From Dipetalonema caudispina (lineage: Eukaryota; Nematoda; Chromadorea; Rhabditida; Onchocercidae): 64,000 bases of DNA. Numbering within the stretch: the first letter of the stretch is position 1; every line of letters begins with the position of its first letter. Of this stretch, positions 13,193-28,100 are shown piece after piece. The DNA lies in contig JABVXV010000050.1 of assembly GCA_013365325.1 (NCBI GenBank), positions 186,001-250,000 of the forward strand. Direction: 5' to 3'. The position numbers and the translations under genes are program-made. The notes beneath the pieces were generated by a model. The model saw nothing but the letters and a program-made list of their open reading frames with translations. It did no database searches and was not told where the DNA came from.

Positions 13193-16100
13193 CTGAAAAC
13201 ATGAATTCCCGAATTGCCTTTTGCTAATTTCCCCAAATAAATCCAATCTAAGCACTTCATCGGATCACTGGAAGTACCATCGGCTGGGTAATATATACTA
13301 TCAAGAATCTAAAACGATGTATTTTTGGAAATTTCAAGTGAATTAAAGATATCATGGATACAAGGAATAAAGTGTCGTATCACTGTAATGGCCAAGAAAG
13401 CTGATATGAACTATTATGCTTTTTCTACTAATATAGTAAGCCAATTTTAAGAGGATCAGGTAGGACCGCAGCTGACTAACGTGCCAATGTAGAATGACCA
13501 GAAAATATATATTTATAACTGGAAGACTAATGAATTTTAAATTCCCTATGACCAATGTTACTAAATTACAAGTGAAACAGGGAATTTTCTTGAAAATTAT
13601 ATATATATATATATATAAAGAACATTCATGAAATTACCTGATTGATGATATGACATTCTTTCTGTATTGCTTCCAGAAGGAGCATAAAAATTTTTTCATG
13701 ATGATGTGCATATCTAAAAGGAAATTTGTAAATAATGAAAAATAAACTAAAATCAGAGCCCAACCACAATTCGCTAGTCTTTATCGATAAAATTAAAATT
13801 TTATATGCTTAAAAATCAAGGATTTGTTCCGATTGACTTAAATTAAAGAGAGAAAAAATGCAGAAGACATTAAAAAGCGCAATCTTGCCTTTCACAAAAG
13901 AATACTTGTATTTGTTGCATTTCAACATTTAAAATAATCCAAAAATCACGTAGATCGTGATCATTACAACGCGTTCGTTCTGAAATAATTACTGAAGATC
14001 TTTCTGAACCCAATACTGAATTTGAAGTCTTAAATTTAGAAAACCCATGGAAAAGTTCAAGACGATCTGCCCACCGCTCTTCCACTCTTCTTCTATGCTT
14101 TAAACCCAGGCTGGTTACTATGAGGATATTGATGGAAATTGACTATGATGAGGATATTTGCCGTGATATTAGATATAAAGACAGGCACTATATTTTGAAG
14201 CTTAATACTGATGGTTTTTAACTTTGCTAATCCGAGATATAAATATTGGCTAATTACCAGTTGCAGAACAATGATTGTTGTTACAACTCATATATTATAA
14301 AATTCCAAAATGAGTGTGTATGTACCTGTAGTTCTCGAATGATCTGTATAATCTTCCGAAAGTCTACGATCAGCTTTTAAAACCGGTACACTGCTATCTC
14401 TGTAACTTATTACTATTGAATTATAAAACAGAATGTTCATATTGAATTTCATATTTTCCTGCTTATGAAAAGATCGTAACGACTATATGAAACATATCAA
14501 CTCAAAGTCGATTTCGACAATGTCGTGAAGTATGCAATAAACACAGGTCATACCTTCGCCTTATTAACTTCTCCCGCGAAATTTTGGTATTCAGTACCTC
14601 CATACTTGACACTTTCCTTGCTACTGTCATGCTTGCTTGATCATCGATACGTTCTGTGAAGCTGCCACTACTTCGTCGTAATGACTAGATTCGGATAATT
14701 TTATAAGTCACTTAATAAAGTGCACAAACAAAGCGTAGAAGAGCGTGTCACATGTAAAATTTCTATTCTAATGTCTGAGTACTCGAAAAAAAATGAAATA
14801 TTACTAAGAATTTCATCAATTCAAAGACTTGTTTGAAATGCGATGACAGGATTTTAACTCCAAAACTTGAAATTTATAGAAATAAAATGAAAATCCTTCG
14901 CGAAATAACAACCTTCAGTGTTATACTTGCCGCAGTACGTACGTGCTTTGTCAAGGTATCTTCATAAAGGTTAACATCCGCCACGTGACAGCAGTAAAAC
15001 AAGTTACTGGATTCCGGATGCGCTTCCAGTTTGCAGTATAGCAGATTAAAATTTTTTATACGCTCTTTCAGACGACGTACAGCTTTCACGTGTTCCATCA
15101 CCATAACAAGTTGCAATAATTTTACTTTGAATCGAATCGTATCAGTCTTTTCACGCTGCTAAAACAGTATCACATGTTATTCACTAGTTGTATTTATCTT
15201 CCAGACCCAAAATTTGTCTATGTATCTTCATTTCAAGTTGCAATATCATGTCGCTTTTCATGTGCTCATATCTTCCAAAAAACTTGAAATTTAATTTGGT
15301 TTTATCAGTCATGACAACCTTATTACCATCTTTTTTTTTTTCATTAGATATCTGGAGGATTATTTCCACGATTAAAAAATATACTTCCAAATATAGTCCC
15401 AGAATTTCCAATTGACCTTAAAATTCCTAGTCTTCAGTTACGAGGTGAATAATTAATTTGGTAAGGCGCACATTATTAGATAGATCAATTGTAACGAAAA
15501 ACAACGAATGAGATGCATACAACTGAAAGCAAATGAATTCTGGAATTAAGAAGTTGACCAGTTAAACTATAAAGCAACTTACAACGTGACTGCAAGAAAT
15601 TACCTAGTAATGCGAATGGTGAAGTGCTGAGCAATTACAAAGTCAGCCATACCGTAATTATAAGATTAAATCGGTCTCTAACTTTCAAAATCAAACTGTC
15701 GAATAACACAGTGATATGCCCAGTAACTGGCAAGGACTACACTGGACAATAAACATGCAGCCTCTTTAATCCAGTAAGATATATAAAAATTAATGTAAAA
15801 ATTTTTAATTTGTCGAACTTAATTATCCAAAATTAAGCTCATTATTAATTCAAATTTACCTCTTTCGCAATAAATACCATAACTTTGTGTAATGTGTCAA
15901 GCGTTACATCATATCTCGATAACACAAACACCGTTTCCATATGAAGTAAACGTGTAATTCCACATTCCAAACGACGAACTGCTTCATTCTCCTGAAATAA
16001 TCATAAAGTTAATACAAAGAACAAGCCTTCGATTCATTTGATCAGAAAATATATAATCGAAGCAACAAAATAAAGAGGGCATTTACCAAACTTGGAAGTT

Positions 16101-19100
16101 GGCTGATAACATCAGAAGTTGTCGTAGAAAACGGACTATCGAAATCAAAGTAAGTAGTAAATTTGCGAAATGATTCCGACGAGTTATCGGTCGTTTTCGG
16201 TGACACTGTACACGAATCAGACTGCGTTAAGGTGAACTGTCGAACAGGCCACGACAAAACATATATGTCGAACGAAATCCCGATCACATCCATTGCTAAA
16301 ATTGAAATAACTTTGCTAAGTGTTTAGATTTCAGTTTGAAATTTTTTGAAGAAAAATTGCATTTTTAGTTAGCAATTCAATTTAATGCAAAACAGATACA
16401 CAATGGTCCTAATATTTATTCACAAGTTACTGATTTTTTTCGAACTGTAAAATCTTAGTACTTAAAAATGTTTGTTTTTCCCCATAATCAGATGAAAAAA
16501 CTGTTTTTTTTTAAGCAATAAAATTCAAAATCATTGCAAACCGATTTCTACGATGAAGGAAGTTTTAAATTTACCCGTAAAATTCTTCTTTGAAATATTG
16601 GAACATTGCTTCAGTAGTTGCATAACACAGGATGGTAAATGATCGATGGGAAATGTATACATATCCATGTTAGAAAAACGTATTGCACAAGAGAAATTCA
16701 AGAATAATGGTATGGCAGCATTGTCGCTTAAATGAAACGCTTCATCAACGGATAACTCCGATGCAGTAACTGATTCGAAGCTGATACTTGATTGACTGTT
16801 TCTTGCACTATCTGAATTAGAGGGATAAAAAAATTCCATTGTAATTTCATGAAAATTTAATACAAAAATTATCATCAAAATTCTTAAATTCTCTTACCAT
16901 GCTCTTCTTCCACATCTTCTTCATCTTCAATATAGCAAATTTCCAAATCTTCACAGGGTGAACTACCAATATTAAAATTCTTCGTTTCAGGCAAATTTAT
17001 CGTCAAATTCTGGAAAAAAAATGTCGAGAAATTAACAATATCTAGATCAAATTATTGTCATCTTCCTTCACATCCAATTGTTTAACAGATCTGATTCATG
17101 GCCATTAATTTTTCAAATGTAATTTATGATTTCTCCACTTTCAATCGGTCGAAATCATCGGAAGTAAGACACGTTTAATAGTAAATAAAACAGTTCAGAA
17201 ATTTGCTTTCAAAAATATTTTGATCTTTCCGTCTGAATTTCAATCCTTGAACATGACCATAACTGTATCCATAATCTCTTTGGATGTAGTTCAAGAATAA
17301 CAACAACCTTTGCTTTTTATTTAACATTATAATGGTAATAACCATAATTCCAGTGAATGGCCATGAAGTGTTCTTTTGCATTACAGGTGAATTTAGAGTA
17401 GAAACGACGGACGTAGTATATAAAAAAATAGATGGAAAGGATGTATTCCACAAAATGTTGAAAAAAATCACCTTATTTGCCAAATGCGTCGTATTATCCT
17501 GAACAAAATAAAAGTAGCTCGGAAAATTAGGAATTTTCCTGAAAAAAAGAGGTCGATTCAAAAACTGCAAAAAATTATACATTACTTCGTTACCAATTCG
17601 AATTCAACATGCAGTATTCTATGACAAGAAAGTTCACTGAAATGATTTGAACTTAAAAATATACATTTTACCAATTTAAAACTACTACTCTCCTTTGTCT
17701 GTGTTCTTAGTGGATACAAATTTAGCAGTTTACCTTGTGGATAAATCTGAACTTATAGTATCATAATCCGACAAGGTATGCGGAATGCTTAACCATACAT
17801 GTAACTGAAGTCTTCCGTGTCTACACTTGCGACACTCCATTTAATCCCCCTTGCTGGTTACATTTGTAATATAAAATAGCAATTGAAAAAAAACCGGAAA
17901 TTTTGTGAAAGGAGCTCATCAAATGCAAGCCGAAAATCTTCTTGATCTTCCTCACAGGATTTCCCATCCCCATCGTTTAATCTATAAAAAATTAAATTAG
18001 ACCGCAACATCAGTTATGTATTTGAAATGAAAAGAAGATTACCGATAAATGTGATAACATACTGTACTCTACAACTTAAGCATATTACTATTTGAAATTT
18101 ATAACATAGTCTTTAATTTGAAATGGAATTCAAATTAATTCGTCAACGAGTTATTTACCGATATAGAATGTCATCCTTGAAGAAATCATTGCTTCTTGTC
18201 TCGTCATCTGCATCCGCTGCCGAATCTCCCATCTAAAATGTATCAAACCACGCATTAATGAAAGCTTAGTTGAGTTTAACAGAATTTTGCTACGTACCAA
18301 ATAAGGCGATATTCATAAATGGAGCTGTGGGCATAGTTCTATTCCTAAAAACTACATAATCCATTTACGACTTGCATGGTCAGTGTTAGATAAGGTATTA
18401 AGAGATGTGCTATAAATTTTCAACAAATATTAAAGAAAATGTAAGTGAGCCCTATACAACACATTTTGCGCTACACTGGGCTGCTTCCCTTATGTTTAAG
18501 CCAAGGAAGCTGTGCTTGGTACCATTAAAAAGGCCATCGCGATTTCTGTTTATAAATCAGTGACATAAATTATTTCTTTTAAATTCCCACAATTCTATAT
18601 AGCCTGGGAAATATATCGACTACATTATGAACTTGACACAAACCTGTTTACGTATATTTGCAACATGAGAGCATAGGAAACGGACGCATTCATCGATACC
18701 CTCAACCTCAATATCCGATTGTTCACAACGATCCTCCAACACTTCCACCAAATCTTCGTACGGTATATGAACACCTGATAGTTAAAGTTCAGTTCTTAAA
18801 ACCGTTATTGTTCAAAATCAAGGAAACAAAGTATATTTAAGTATTTCGTTTTTGGTTCTAAGTCTCCACTCCTCGATTATTGATTGTAACAGTAATTCAT
18901 GTTAAAAACAAAAAAACTACAACGCATACGTAAGTCACATGTATCCAGGTAACAACTGCTATTTTCAATTACGATTTTAAGCTAGGTAAATTAATATACT
19001 CCTTTTTAAAGATGGAGATATTATCAGAATATCCTAAATAATATGAACGCATGATGGATAATGGAAATAAAATACCTTGCAGTAAACATCGATAAACCGC

Positions 19101-22100
19101 TCCAATAAGTGCTCGAGAAAACAACTGGTCCTCGATGGCTTCACAGTAAGAATGTAAATCGAAGAAAGTATGAATACGATTTTCGGCTGGACTTATTCGG
19201 GAAGTTGATAACCAATGTAATTCCAATTCATTCTTTACCATTCCTGCATTTTTTTCTTATACATTCAAACTCACGTAATCATATGTAAAGTCATCATACG
19301 CTACAGCTTTACCTCGCAACAATTAACATGACCAATTATATTATTTTATATAACTAATTCCTTTTTCTCATCTGTAAACTTTGTTTACACATTTACTATC
19401 ACACATATACAACTTGACTAATACAAACAACTTGATTGAATCCTTCATTATTACGATAACATTACTTTTTGTCAGTCTAATAGCTTTTGATTCCACAGAT
19501 GATGCAATATCTTTGATGAAGTTTAGTAAACTAAATGTTAACTAAAAAATGTAATATAGCTCCTTTTACTTTTTTCAACTACTGCAAGCTTTGAACTTAC
19601 ACTTCAAAGAAAAAAAAATTATCATATCAAACTATCAGGATTTTTACTTGACACTACACTTCTTTTCCACACTTTTGATTCCTTTTACTATTGCATCACA
19701 GAAAAGTACAAGTAATAGGGGGGAGAGTTCCGCTGAGTAATCAGAAAGTTCTGAAAGCAGTTTAATTACTTCCTTCCGGATCTAATGATTTTTGGAATTC
19801 TGGATCAAATGAATTCACTTTTAGACTATGTATTTTCGAAACGGACCATTTGTCCAAAGATCAAGATTTGTTCATATGGAAGCAATTTGATGATGTTTGT
19901 GTGGAATCGTTCTGTTAACGAATAATTATCAATAAAGAAATCATTACTTTTGAAATTTTCAGTTTTCCGTATCTGTCGATTCAAATGTGCCAATGTTGAA
20001 GTCGGACTTTTAGTACGATGATCCGATATGTACGTCTCACAACGCCATGGTTCATTTCGAGCCAAATGATGAGCTATCCATGGCTCATCACAGTGGAAAA
20101 TAAGAAGCGGTAGTGTTGGCGCGATGACAGAAGTTGCCATTAGAATATGCTGCGGATTTACTAGTACAGCAATGATAATAATACGCCATGGTGAAAGCCG
20201 TGAAACGTAAACACGTGTAGGGCTGAAGCTTCCATCATTCACACTTTTTTTATGATCTTTAGTGGGAAGCCTTTTCAGAACAGACTGATTGATACCATCG
20301 GTAATTTCTAACCAGAAATTGGGATTTCGTACTTCTATCGTAACATTACTTACTTTGGCTAATTCACAGTGTAAATTTTCGAGAAGAATTCGTAAACGAA
20401 TATTGCTCGGTGGATCATCACATTCTGCAAAATGCAAAATCTCTAAAAACTTGCTTTATGATCTACTCAAATGAGCTAGAGCAAGTATTAATTGCATTTT
20501 ACAGTTATCGAAAACAACTCAGTTCACTCAACCATAATCCTACATAGCATATCTTTACTCACTTTTATGTATTTAATTTATATAAGCCAAAAACATAATT
20601 TACTAACGATAACTTAGAGTAGGTAATAATAAAAGTTCTCGTTCTGTAGCATTCTTGAGCAATGATCGCAAGCAGAAACAATTATGCATAATTTCCACAT
20701 TTTTTGAGAGATGTTCGCATTTCAAAAATTCCCAGCTATCTTCACAATTGCCAAGTGTAAAACATGAACATGAATGATGTTGCGTGCATAGAGACATCAC
20801 TTGATCCAGTGTTGATAACGTACAAATGATATCTTCATCTGTAGCTCGAATCTATAATTTCGGAGTTTTTTTTCATTCTCAAAATTTCAATTATTATAGC
20901 TGAAGATTTTAATTTAATTATTTATACTAAATCGTTTTTAACCAGAATTAATTTGTGGAAAATATGATTCCGGGGAATATTTGGTGAAATTAATTAAGCT
21001 GTTATCTAAATTTCTTGTCATTAATCAAGACAGTAATAATCTTCTTGAATAGAAGTATTATGAAAATATGGGATGCTGTGGTTTTAGATAATAATGACAG
21101 AAAAGGAGAATCCATGTAGAGCATTTAATTAATCTGCTGACATTCCTACATTAAAGAATGATGACATTACAAAGCGGAAATATTAGTCGAGTTAGCTATA
21201 CAAAGATAACAATTCAATATGACTAAAATTTCTTAGGATCATTGGTGAATTGTGTGAATGTGAAGTGTTGCTATTCAACGTAAAATATAGAAATTCCGAT
21301 GGACGTTCGGTACGAGCACAGTTTCTATTCATCAATCGGACCAATGATGCACTTCTTCCAGCTGTTCGAGTCATATCAATCATTGGTAAAAAAGCGCTGA
21401 ATCCGAAAGGGATAGTGCCAAAATTGAATGCGCTTTCAAAAGCAAGCTTTGAATTATCTGACTTCATTGATTACTACGACATTTCATGCAAATTGCAATT
21501 TCATTGAAAAGATTTTTGATAACGTAAAATTTACAAAATTTCTAATACCCGTCTTCAAGAATATTTTAAATCCGTCTCTTCTATGAAATTGAGTATTTTA
21601 AAATATTTCTGTTTATGTTATCATTGTAAGAGGATTCTATCCTTCTTCATTAGTTTGTTTCTCTTTTTTTCAAACTATTCTCTCGATTGTCGGATTCTTG
21701 ATTTCACATCACTAAACTTTCAAATAAATTATTTCCTATCTAAATGACATTTTTCCTTCCAATACTGTCACTTTATGTTCGATGAAATAAAGGTTACCTA
21801 GAAGTTTATAAGAAAATAAATTTGATTTTTTCATTGCTTTCAAGATTCCACAACTGCTCCATATTTCTTAATGTTCAGAGAAACTACTTTAAATATTGAG
21901 AAAATGATACTTCACAAAGGAAAAAATTATATAGTAGCTTGAAACAGAAGTACTTGTGGATTTTAAATAGTTCCAAGTTGCTGTTTCATATTGGGATACA
22001 TTATTACATTGACACGGTATATTAAGTGTTATTTTAATGGGCATTTCCCACGTTGTATTTTGTAATGACTCGTCACTGAAAGTTGAAACTGGCTGTGATC

Positions 22101-25100
22101 CTCTTAGAACTAACTACACATAAAACTACATTTGTTTCGCATTTGGAGTAAAACAAAAATGTGGAAAAGATAAGTAAATGAGTGCCATAAGTCAAAACAG
22201 TCGCCGTTTTGAAGTATTATCTTCTTATTTTATGCAACAACAGTAAACCATTTCATGATCGAACTGTAGTTGAGAGCGATAATTGGCTACAACATCACAG
22301 TGGTCGGATAGAAAAGAAACTTCAAAGCAGTTCTCATGGTCAAATTGGTTATGATCAATGTTTAAACTACCAGCATTTCAATAGAAGATGCAGTCTACTT
22401 CAATACCCGACTACGCGTCAGACAATCAACATTCCAGAAACAAAATTAACTGCATTATGATTGCTTCAGCGGTTATATGTATTTGAACTCCTTGCCACCC
22501 ACCTTACAAACGCACTGACAATTATCTGGTCAGAAAATGCTCTCACAAAATATGCTCTACAATAGTTCCGATGTACGACTTTCTATGATACAGCAATAAA
22601 CAAATTTATTTCTCAATGATAAAAACATGCTGATGTTACAGTCCCTGCCTTGATTAATAAAGATATATCACGGTCCGAAAGCGTCATTAATTTGCCCAAC
22701 TTAATGTTAAATTAAGTTTAAATTTTAACCAACAATCCGACTAAAAAGACGTGATTTATTGAAAAAATGAAGCATATCAAGGTGGAAATAATGAGGAAAC
22801 CTTTACTGATAATCTTTTTTCATGGAAGAAGAAATCTGTAAAGTTGAGCATAACCCAGTGTGATGTGTCGGTAGAGAACAGGCAGGTAAGTGGAGGAATA
22901 AGAATCTCACTGACTTGTAATGTTTAGTGCAGATCCTATCCTCCACTTCCGTGACCGTCCAAAATAACTTATGCTTCAGTTTAACCGGTAAAGAAACATT
23001 CGAATGTAATTCGAATACTGAAATTTAGAGCAGTTTTGCAGAATCCTCAATGTCGCTTTATTGTACATTTTGGAAAATTATCGATTAAGTGGTTTCATTT
23101 CAACGGATGGTGGAATTTAATTTTTACAAAATGGAATATCCAGGCAATGGTTTCCACTATACTTCTATGGAAAAAGTAATGAATTTAAATACGCAATCAA
23201 ATAAGTTGATGTCAGTCGAAGGATAGATCTGGCAGTATTAAAACGAACACATTAGCCCTGCCTAAGACCCAATCTCCGACTGACACAAACTCGTCTGTCA
23301 TAGAACCGACGAAAGAAGACAGTGGGCGCTAAGATAAGGAAAAATGTTCACTCTATATTAATGTGAAATAAAAATAACCTTCAACTAGCTACCCACAATG
23401 TTGTATACAGATAAGAAAAAGATAACATTAAGAACAGTTTATCAGCAATGTTCCTTCCACTCGTACAGTGCACATTTTCAAAATGTGTCTTCTAGTTCTT
23501 GTCTTCATTAAAAGTGCTTGTTAGGTAGGAGACGGTAAATCCTGAAGTACGTTAGTGCCTGATAAGAAAAGGAAAGAAAATAAGAGAATGAACAGGCTTG
23601 AGAAGTCCTAAATTATCAACATTGAATGGTCAGATCCAGTGAAGAAAAAAAGCATTTCTCCGAGCTTTGAAATCAGACAAACTGTCTGTGTTCGATCATG
23701 ATATTATGTCATTTAAGCGATAAGTGTTAGAAATAATGTTTCCCGACATTTTTCCAATGTTTATAGTTAAGAGACAAAAATAAATGCAATAATTTAGCTA
23801 TAGTGTATAGGGTCTCCAAAATAACAAAGGTGTATTTACGGCTCACTTATGGCTTTTCCTATTTCTCCTCTTCTGTTGGATAACTAACATCACACAGTTA
23901 CTAGAATGAAAGAGTTAGGTAGATCATAAAATATACAGTCAAGTCTGATTTCCACATGTATACACTAAATAATTCACTTTAGAACTTCAGGAAACAAGAA
24001 GCGATGTAAATCTAAAAGCTACTGCTCATGCTGAACCAAGAAAACAAGTAAGTAACCTAAATAAGTAATGATTGAAGCATAGAAAGAAGAATGCATGGGG
24101 TGCATTTTCATCGCAACAGAAAAATTTGCTTTGGACCAGGTAAATGTTGAGATTGTTTACAATATTTTTAGTTGATATTAAAAGGTTGGAAAATATTTTG
24201 TATATATATATGATTTAGAAAAGTTCTACATGCATATAGAATGATAGTTCAAAAGTTTAAGGACATTATTTTGGCGTAAAAAAATTGAGTAAATAATATA
24301 TGTCTACATATATGAAACGTTGCTTAAGAAATCATTTGAAATACTTACTTGCTGCTGAATAATTCCACTACATGCAACATACTGCGGATCAATGACGGCA
24401 AGCGGTTCTGACCATATTTCCGTCATTAACTGTAAATCGAGGTCACTTTTCAATGTGGGATTCCCAACCAGAACTGATTTCTTCGCTTCAACTCCACGTA
24501 TTCTAATGGTTCTGCAAAATAAAACATTACGAAAATTTTAATAACAATTATTTTAGACCAGATTTCACCAGCCAAGTGTTGTTCGTTAATATGAATCTTA
24601 CACTCAAGCTTCTGAGGGTGTTGCTAGTATCGTTCGTCATTCAATACACTGTCTCATGGTGATGAAACTACTCACACTAAACAACTTGTAGTCTGCATCA
24701 TTTGGTTTACCTATCGATGAAGGTGGTCTTCGTTGCCAATAAACAAAGATATATTCACAGCTTGTGAGATAGTTTCGAGAAAATATTATGTTGATACTGT
24801 GACTGTGACATTACTGCCAGTCCATATAATGACAAAATATTTATATTAGATTTTGTAGATTATCCTAAATTGGATAAAAAATTACTTTGATAAATGTGGG
24901 ATTTTTTCCGAATGTTCTTTCATAATTCGAACTGGTCGAATGGCTGTTGGTGGAAAAATGATATATTGCAGCAAAGCTGGCCCACAATGCAGCTGTTGCT
25001 CCATACCATCAACATGCTTGACAAGGTTAACTATACCATTATCGCCATATACTATATGAAATCCTTCATTCAAACGTCTCCTAAATTCTTTATATTTTGT

Positions 25101-28100
25101 ATATTACCACCGTTAAAAGTTAAATTCCATTGCAGTAAATTTTCTCCTTTTCATAACCTTTAATTTAACATCTCGTAACAACTAATTTTCATCGTTAACT
25201 TTAAAAATACAATGAAAAAACTGCTCACTGTAGAATAGTGTGAAGAATAAAATCCGCGTAAGTGTAACTGACGACTGATGATAACGGAAATGCTTTCTTC
25301 AAATACCAAATATAACGTCTGAAAATCTTTTTGGAAAGGCTGGGAAAAAATTGAATAGATTTCAGCACATTGGCAAAATTTGCCAGCAAATATTAAAAAT
25401 ACTTTTTCATGAAATTGTGAACTTGATAAATAAATGTCATTCAGATCAATGCAGTCAATCTCAGAAGTGAAATTAATTCCACCAAAACCCACCCTCACTT
25501 GGGGACACTGATGAGTAATTCCAACTTAATTCAACGAGATGGCCATATCAATGTGTTACGTATCTACAGAGAAAATGAATTTAGAATTTTCCGAGTTTAA
25601 AGTAAGTGAACATGACTAGTTTGTCTTTTCTAATATTATCATTGATATGAAGCCAAAAAAAGTTACCTGCAACAAAAGTATTTTGCAAGTGAATTGTGTA
25701 GTACCAGATCACGATTTGCTTTATTGGTCTTTTCCAATTGTATAATTCGATTTAACGCAAGCGGAATTTTCTTATATCGCGCAAGCATAATTTCCAATGG
25801 ACGATTAATAATAGTCAGTGCCGGCAATTGCTAGAAGTGATAAATTGTGACCAACATCTTACACATTATTATGATTATTTTCAAGATGAATATTTACCAT
25901 CGTTTCGGTAACTGTAGCACAATCGTCTCCAACATCAGCAAATTCAAGCATTTTAGTGAAAAAGCAACTCCGTTCAACAGACAACAAGCTAAAGTTTTCC
26001 CGGAATTCTTTGATCACCTGGAATAAGCGGATTTCCAAACTGCAGTGTAATTTTCTTCATATATTCTTTAAACAGAAAGTGAATAAACAAGTATTAAAGA
26101 AAAAAAATAGTGTGTTTGGCAGTCACAGTGCTACAGCATTCCGAAAAAAGCCAGATGTTGATATTACAAGACATCTACGAGACTTTAACATGAGAACAAT
26201 TTGCTTAATTAATGCAATGTTTTATTACTTTCTCTTTGAATGCAACCGTAAGACCATCGAGGAATGCAAGTTTGAGCACGACTAACTGAGTCTCCAAACT
26301 TAATTTGACAATATAAAATGATTTCGGAATATCATCACCATCATCACTAAAAGCAAGAAAAAGAAAGTGCTGGAAAGCTCGGAAGAAAAACTTCAATTTC
26401 TTTATGGAAAATACATAAATTGAAACTGAAGAAATAAAGATGGAACTTGCAAAATCATAAATGAGAATTTAGAAAGATAAGATAATAGCCGTTGTTTAAA
26501 CAGTTTAATATGTGACTATCTGATTATGGAAAAGATTGCGCCCAATGTAGCATTTTTGCAAGTCGGATGTGACTCGAAAATGTGATAAATTAAAAATGAA
26601 GAATATCAATATATTTCTTGGATCTTCATAAGGAGGTCTACAACTCAGTTATCAAGACAGTTGCTTTAACCCATCTGGTGATTTCACTAGCAATAATAAC
26701 CGTAAATAAAGAAAACATTTAAATAATAAAAGATCAAAAAACAAACCCCTCAACAAACTTTACATAAGTTTGTCCATGAACAAGTGAAAACGTTGTCATT
26801 TGTGCAAGCATATCATAGAATACAGTTAAAGCAAGCTGCGATGTAACTTTTACATTCGCCTCTTCGAACAGGAATAGCCGTGGAGGTAACGGATGATCAT
26901 GCGTGAGAATTACACGAAAAGTGTACACCTGTGAGCAACTTTGCCTGTAAAAATGAAAATTATAAAAAGTTATGGAGAAAGAGTAAAAAATTGATTGCCT
27001 TGAACAGATGAACGATTTTTTGCAGAACTTGTCAAAAATATTTGAAACCACATTTACTCAGTTCCTTAGTTCGAGTCACCTTAATCAGTTCGTTGGTTTA
27101 TACTTATTCATTCACTTATAATTAACATTAATTAACTGACCCAAGCCTGGTTTAGCTGGGTTTAAAAGATAAGCAACCTTTACTTATTAATTCTGTTAAA
27201 GCTAATAAGAAATAGCTGTAGAGCCTTTTTTATTTTTTATTCTTCTGCAGTGGTCCAAAAAAAAACGACACGGCATAGAGGTATTATTTCTCGTCATCAA
27301 ACGGACCCTTATTACTGACTATTTTGTTAATTATTTCAAACCTACTAAATTTACTTCTACCCCGAAAACACTCAGTGTTCTAACAGACTATATTTTTACC
27401 AGTGTCTCTCTTCAAATTCACTTATAATTCGCCAAAATTCGATAAAATTTGCTGCGGTAACATTCTGTGAGCACAAAGTTTCCAATTCTCTGCAAAGAAA
27501 TAATAAATCCGAATTGAAAAATCAGTCGAAACAAGCTGAAGGTGAGATACCTGATGCTTATGTAATTCCATTCATCATGCCTTACTTAAGAAATACGTTG
27601 CACTTAGCAGGGTAATTATCGTAGCAAAAATCCCATAAATCCAGAGTGTCAAGCATTTTAAAATTAATCGGGAATATCATTTATTCAGGATAATTTACCT
27701 GGTACTTGTTGTTAATACGGCTTTGTTTTCCTTCATGACATAGCGGAAAAGCGCCTTTTCCCGTAATACTTCGGGCGGAAGACGAAAAAGATCTGGCAAG
27801 GTGTTGAATGAGTGGATGTGAATTAACATGCGATCCGTTTCAAGCAATCTGATAACACCGATAATTAAGAAATGAAAAAGCATACAAATAGGCAAGTAAA
27901 CAATATTCACCCTTATTACTTCACCAAATCATTGCAATACAATTTTTGTATTAGCAAACGGTTGACTGTAGACCTAGACATATTTCAGGAAAAGCAAAGA
28001 TAAACCGACCCAAAAATGGTATGTCGATATGCATCAGAGAAAGTCTGCTTAGTTGCATTTACAGAACAACGGTCGGATAATAGATCTCGGATCATGCCGT

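Larger units (their letters stand above)
20852..24348. other. SZT2 intron 20, 3.5 kb, by far the largest intron of the gene
   Basis: Other SZT2 introns are roughly 50 to 750 nt, so this one stands out. The flanking exons (24349-24511 and 20614-20851) join in phase, so no SZT2 exon needs to be hidden here. On the plus strand it contains two protein-like ORFs at 21,237-21,507 and 22,171-22,460 (listed separately). AATAAA motifs occur at 21,723 and 21,784 on the plus strand, downstream of the first ORF. I see nothing recognisable in 22,461-24,348. Confidence 0.75.

Noticed and set aside
13197..13311. Open minus-strand stretch after a TTTTAG acceptor (ILDSIYYPADGTSSDPMKCL)
   Set aside because: It overlaps the start of SZT2 exon 38 in another frame. 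Exon 37 joins exon 38 directly in phase with continuous similarity to SZT2, so no extra exon is needed.
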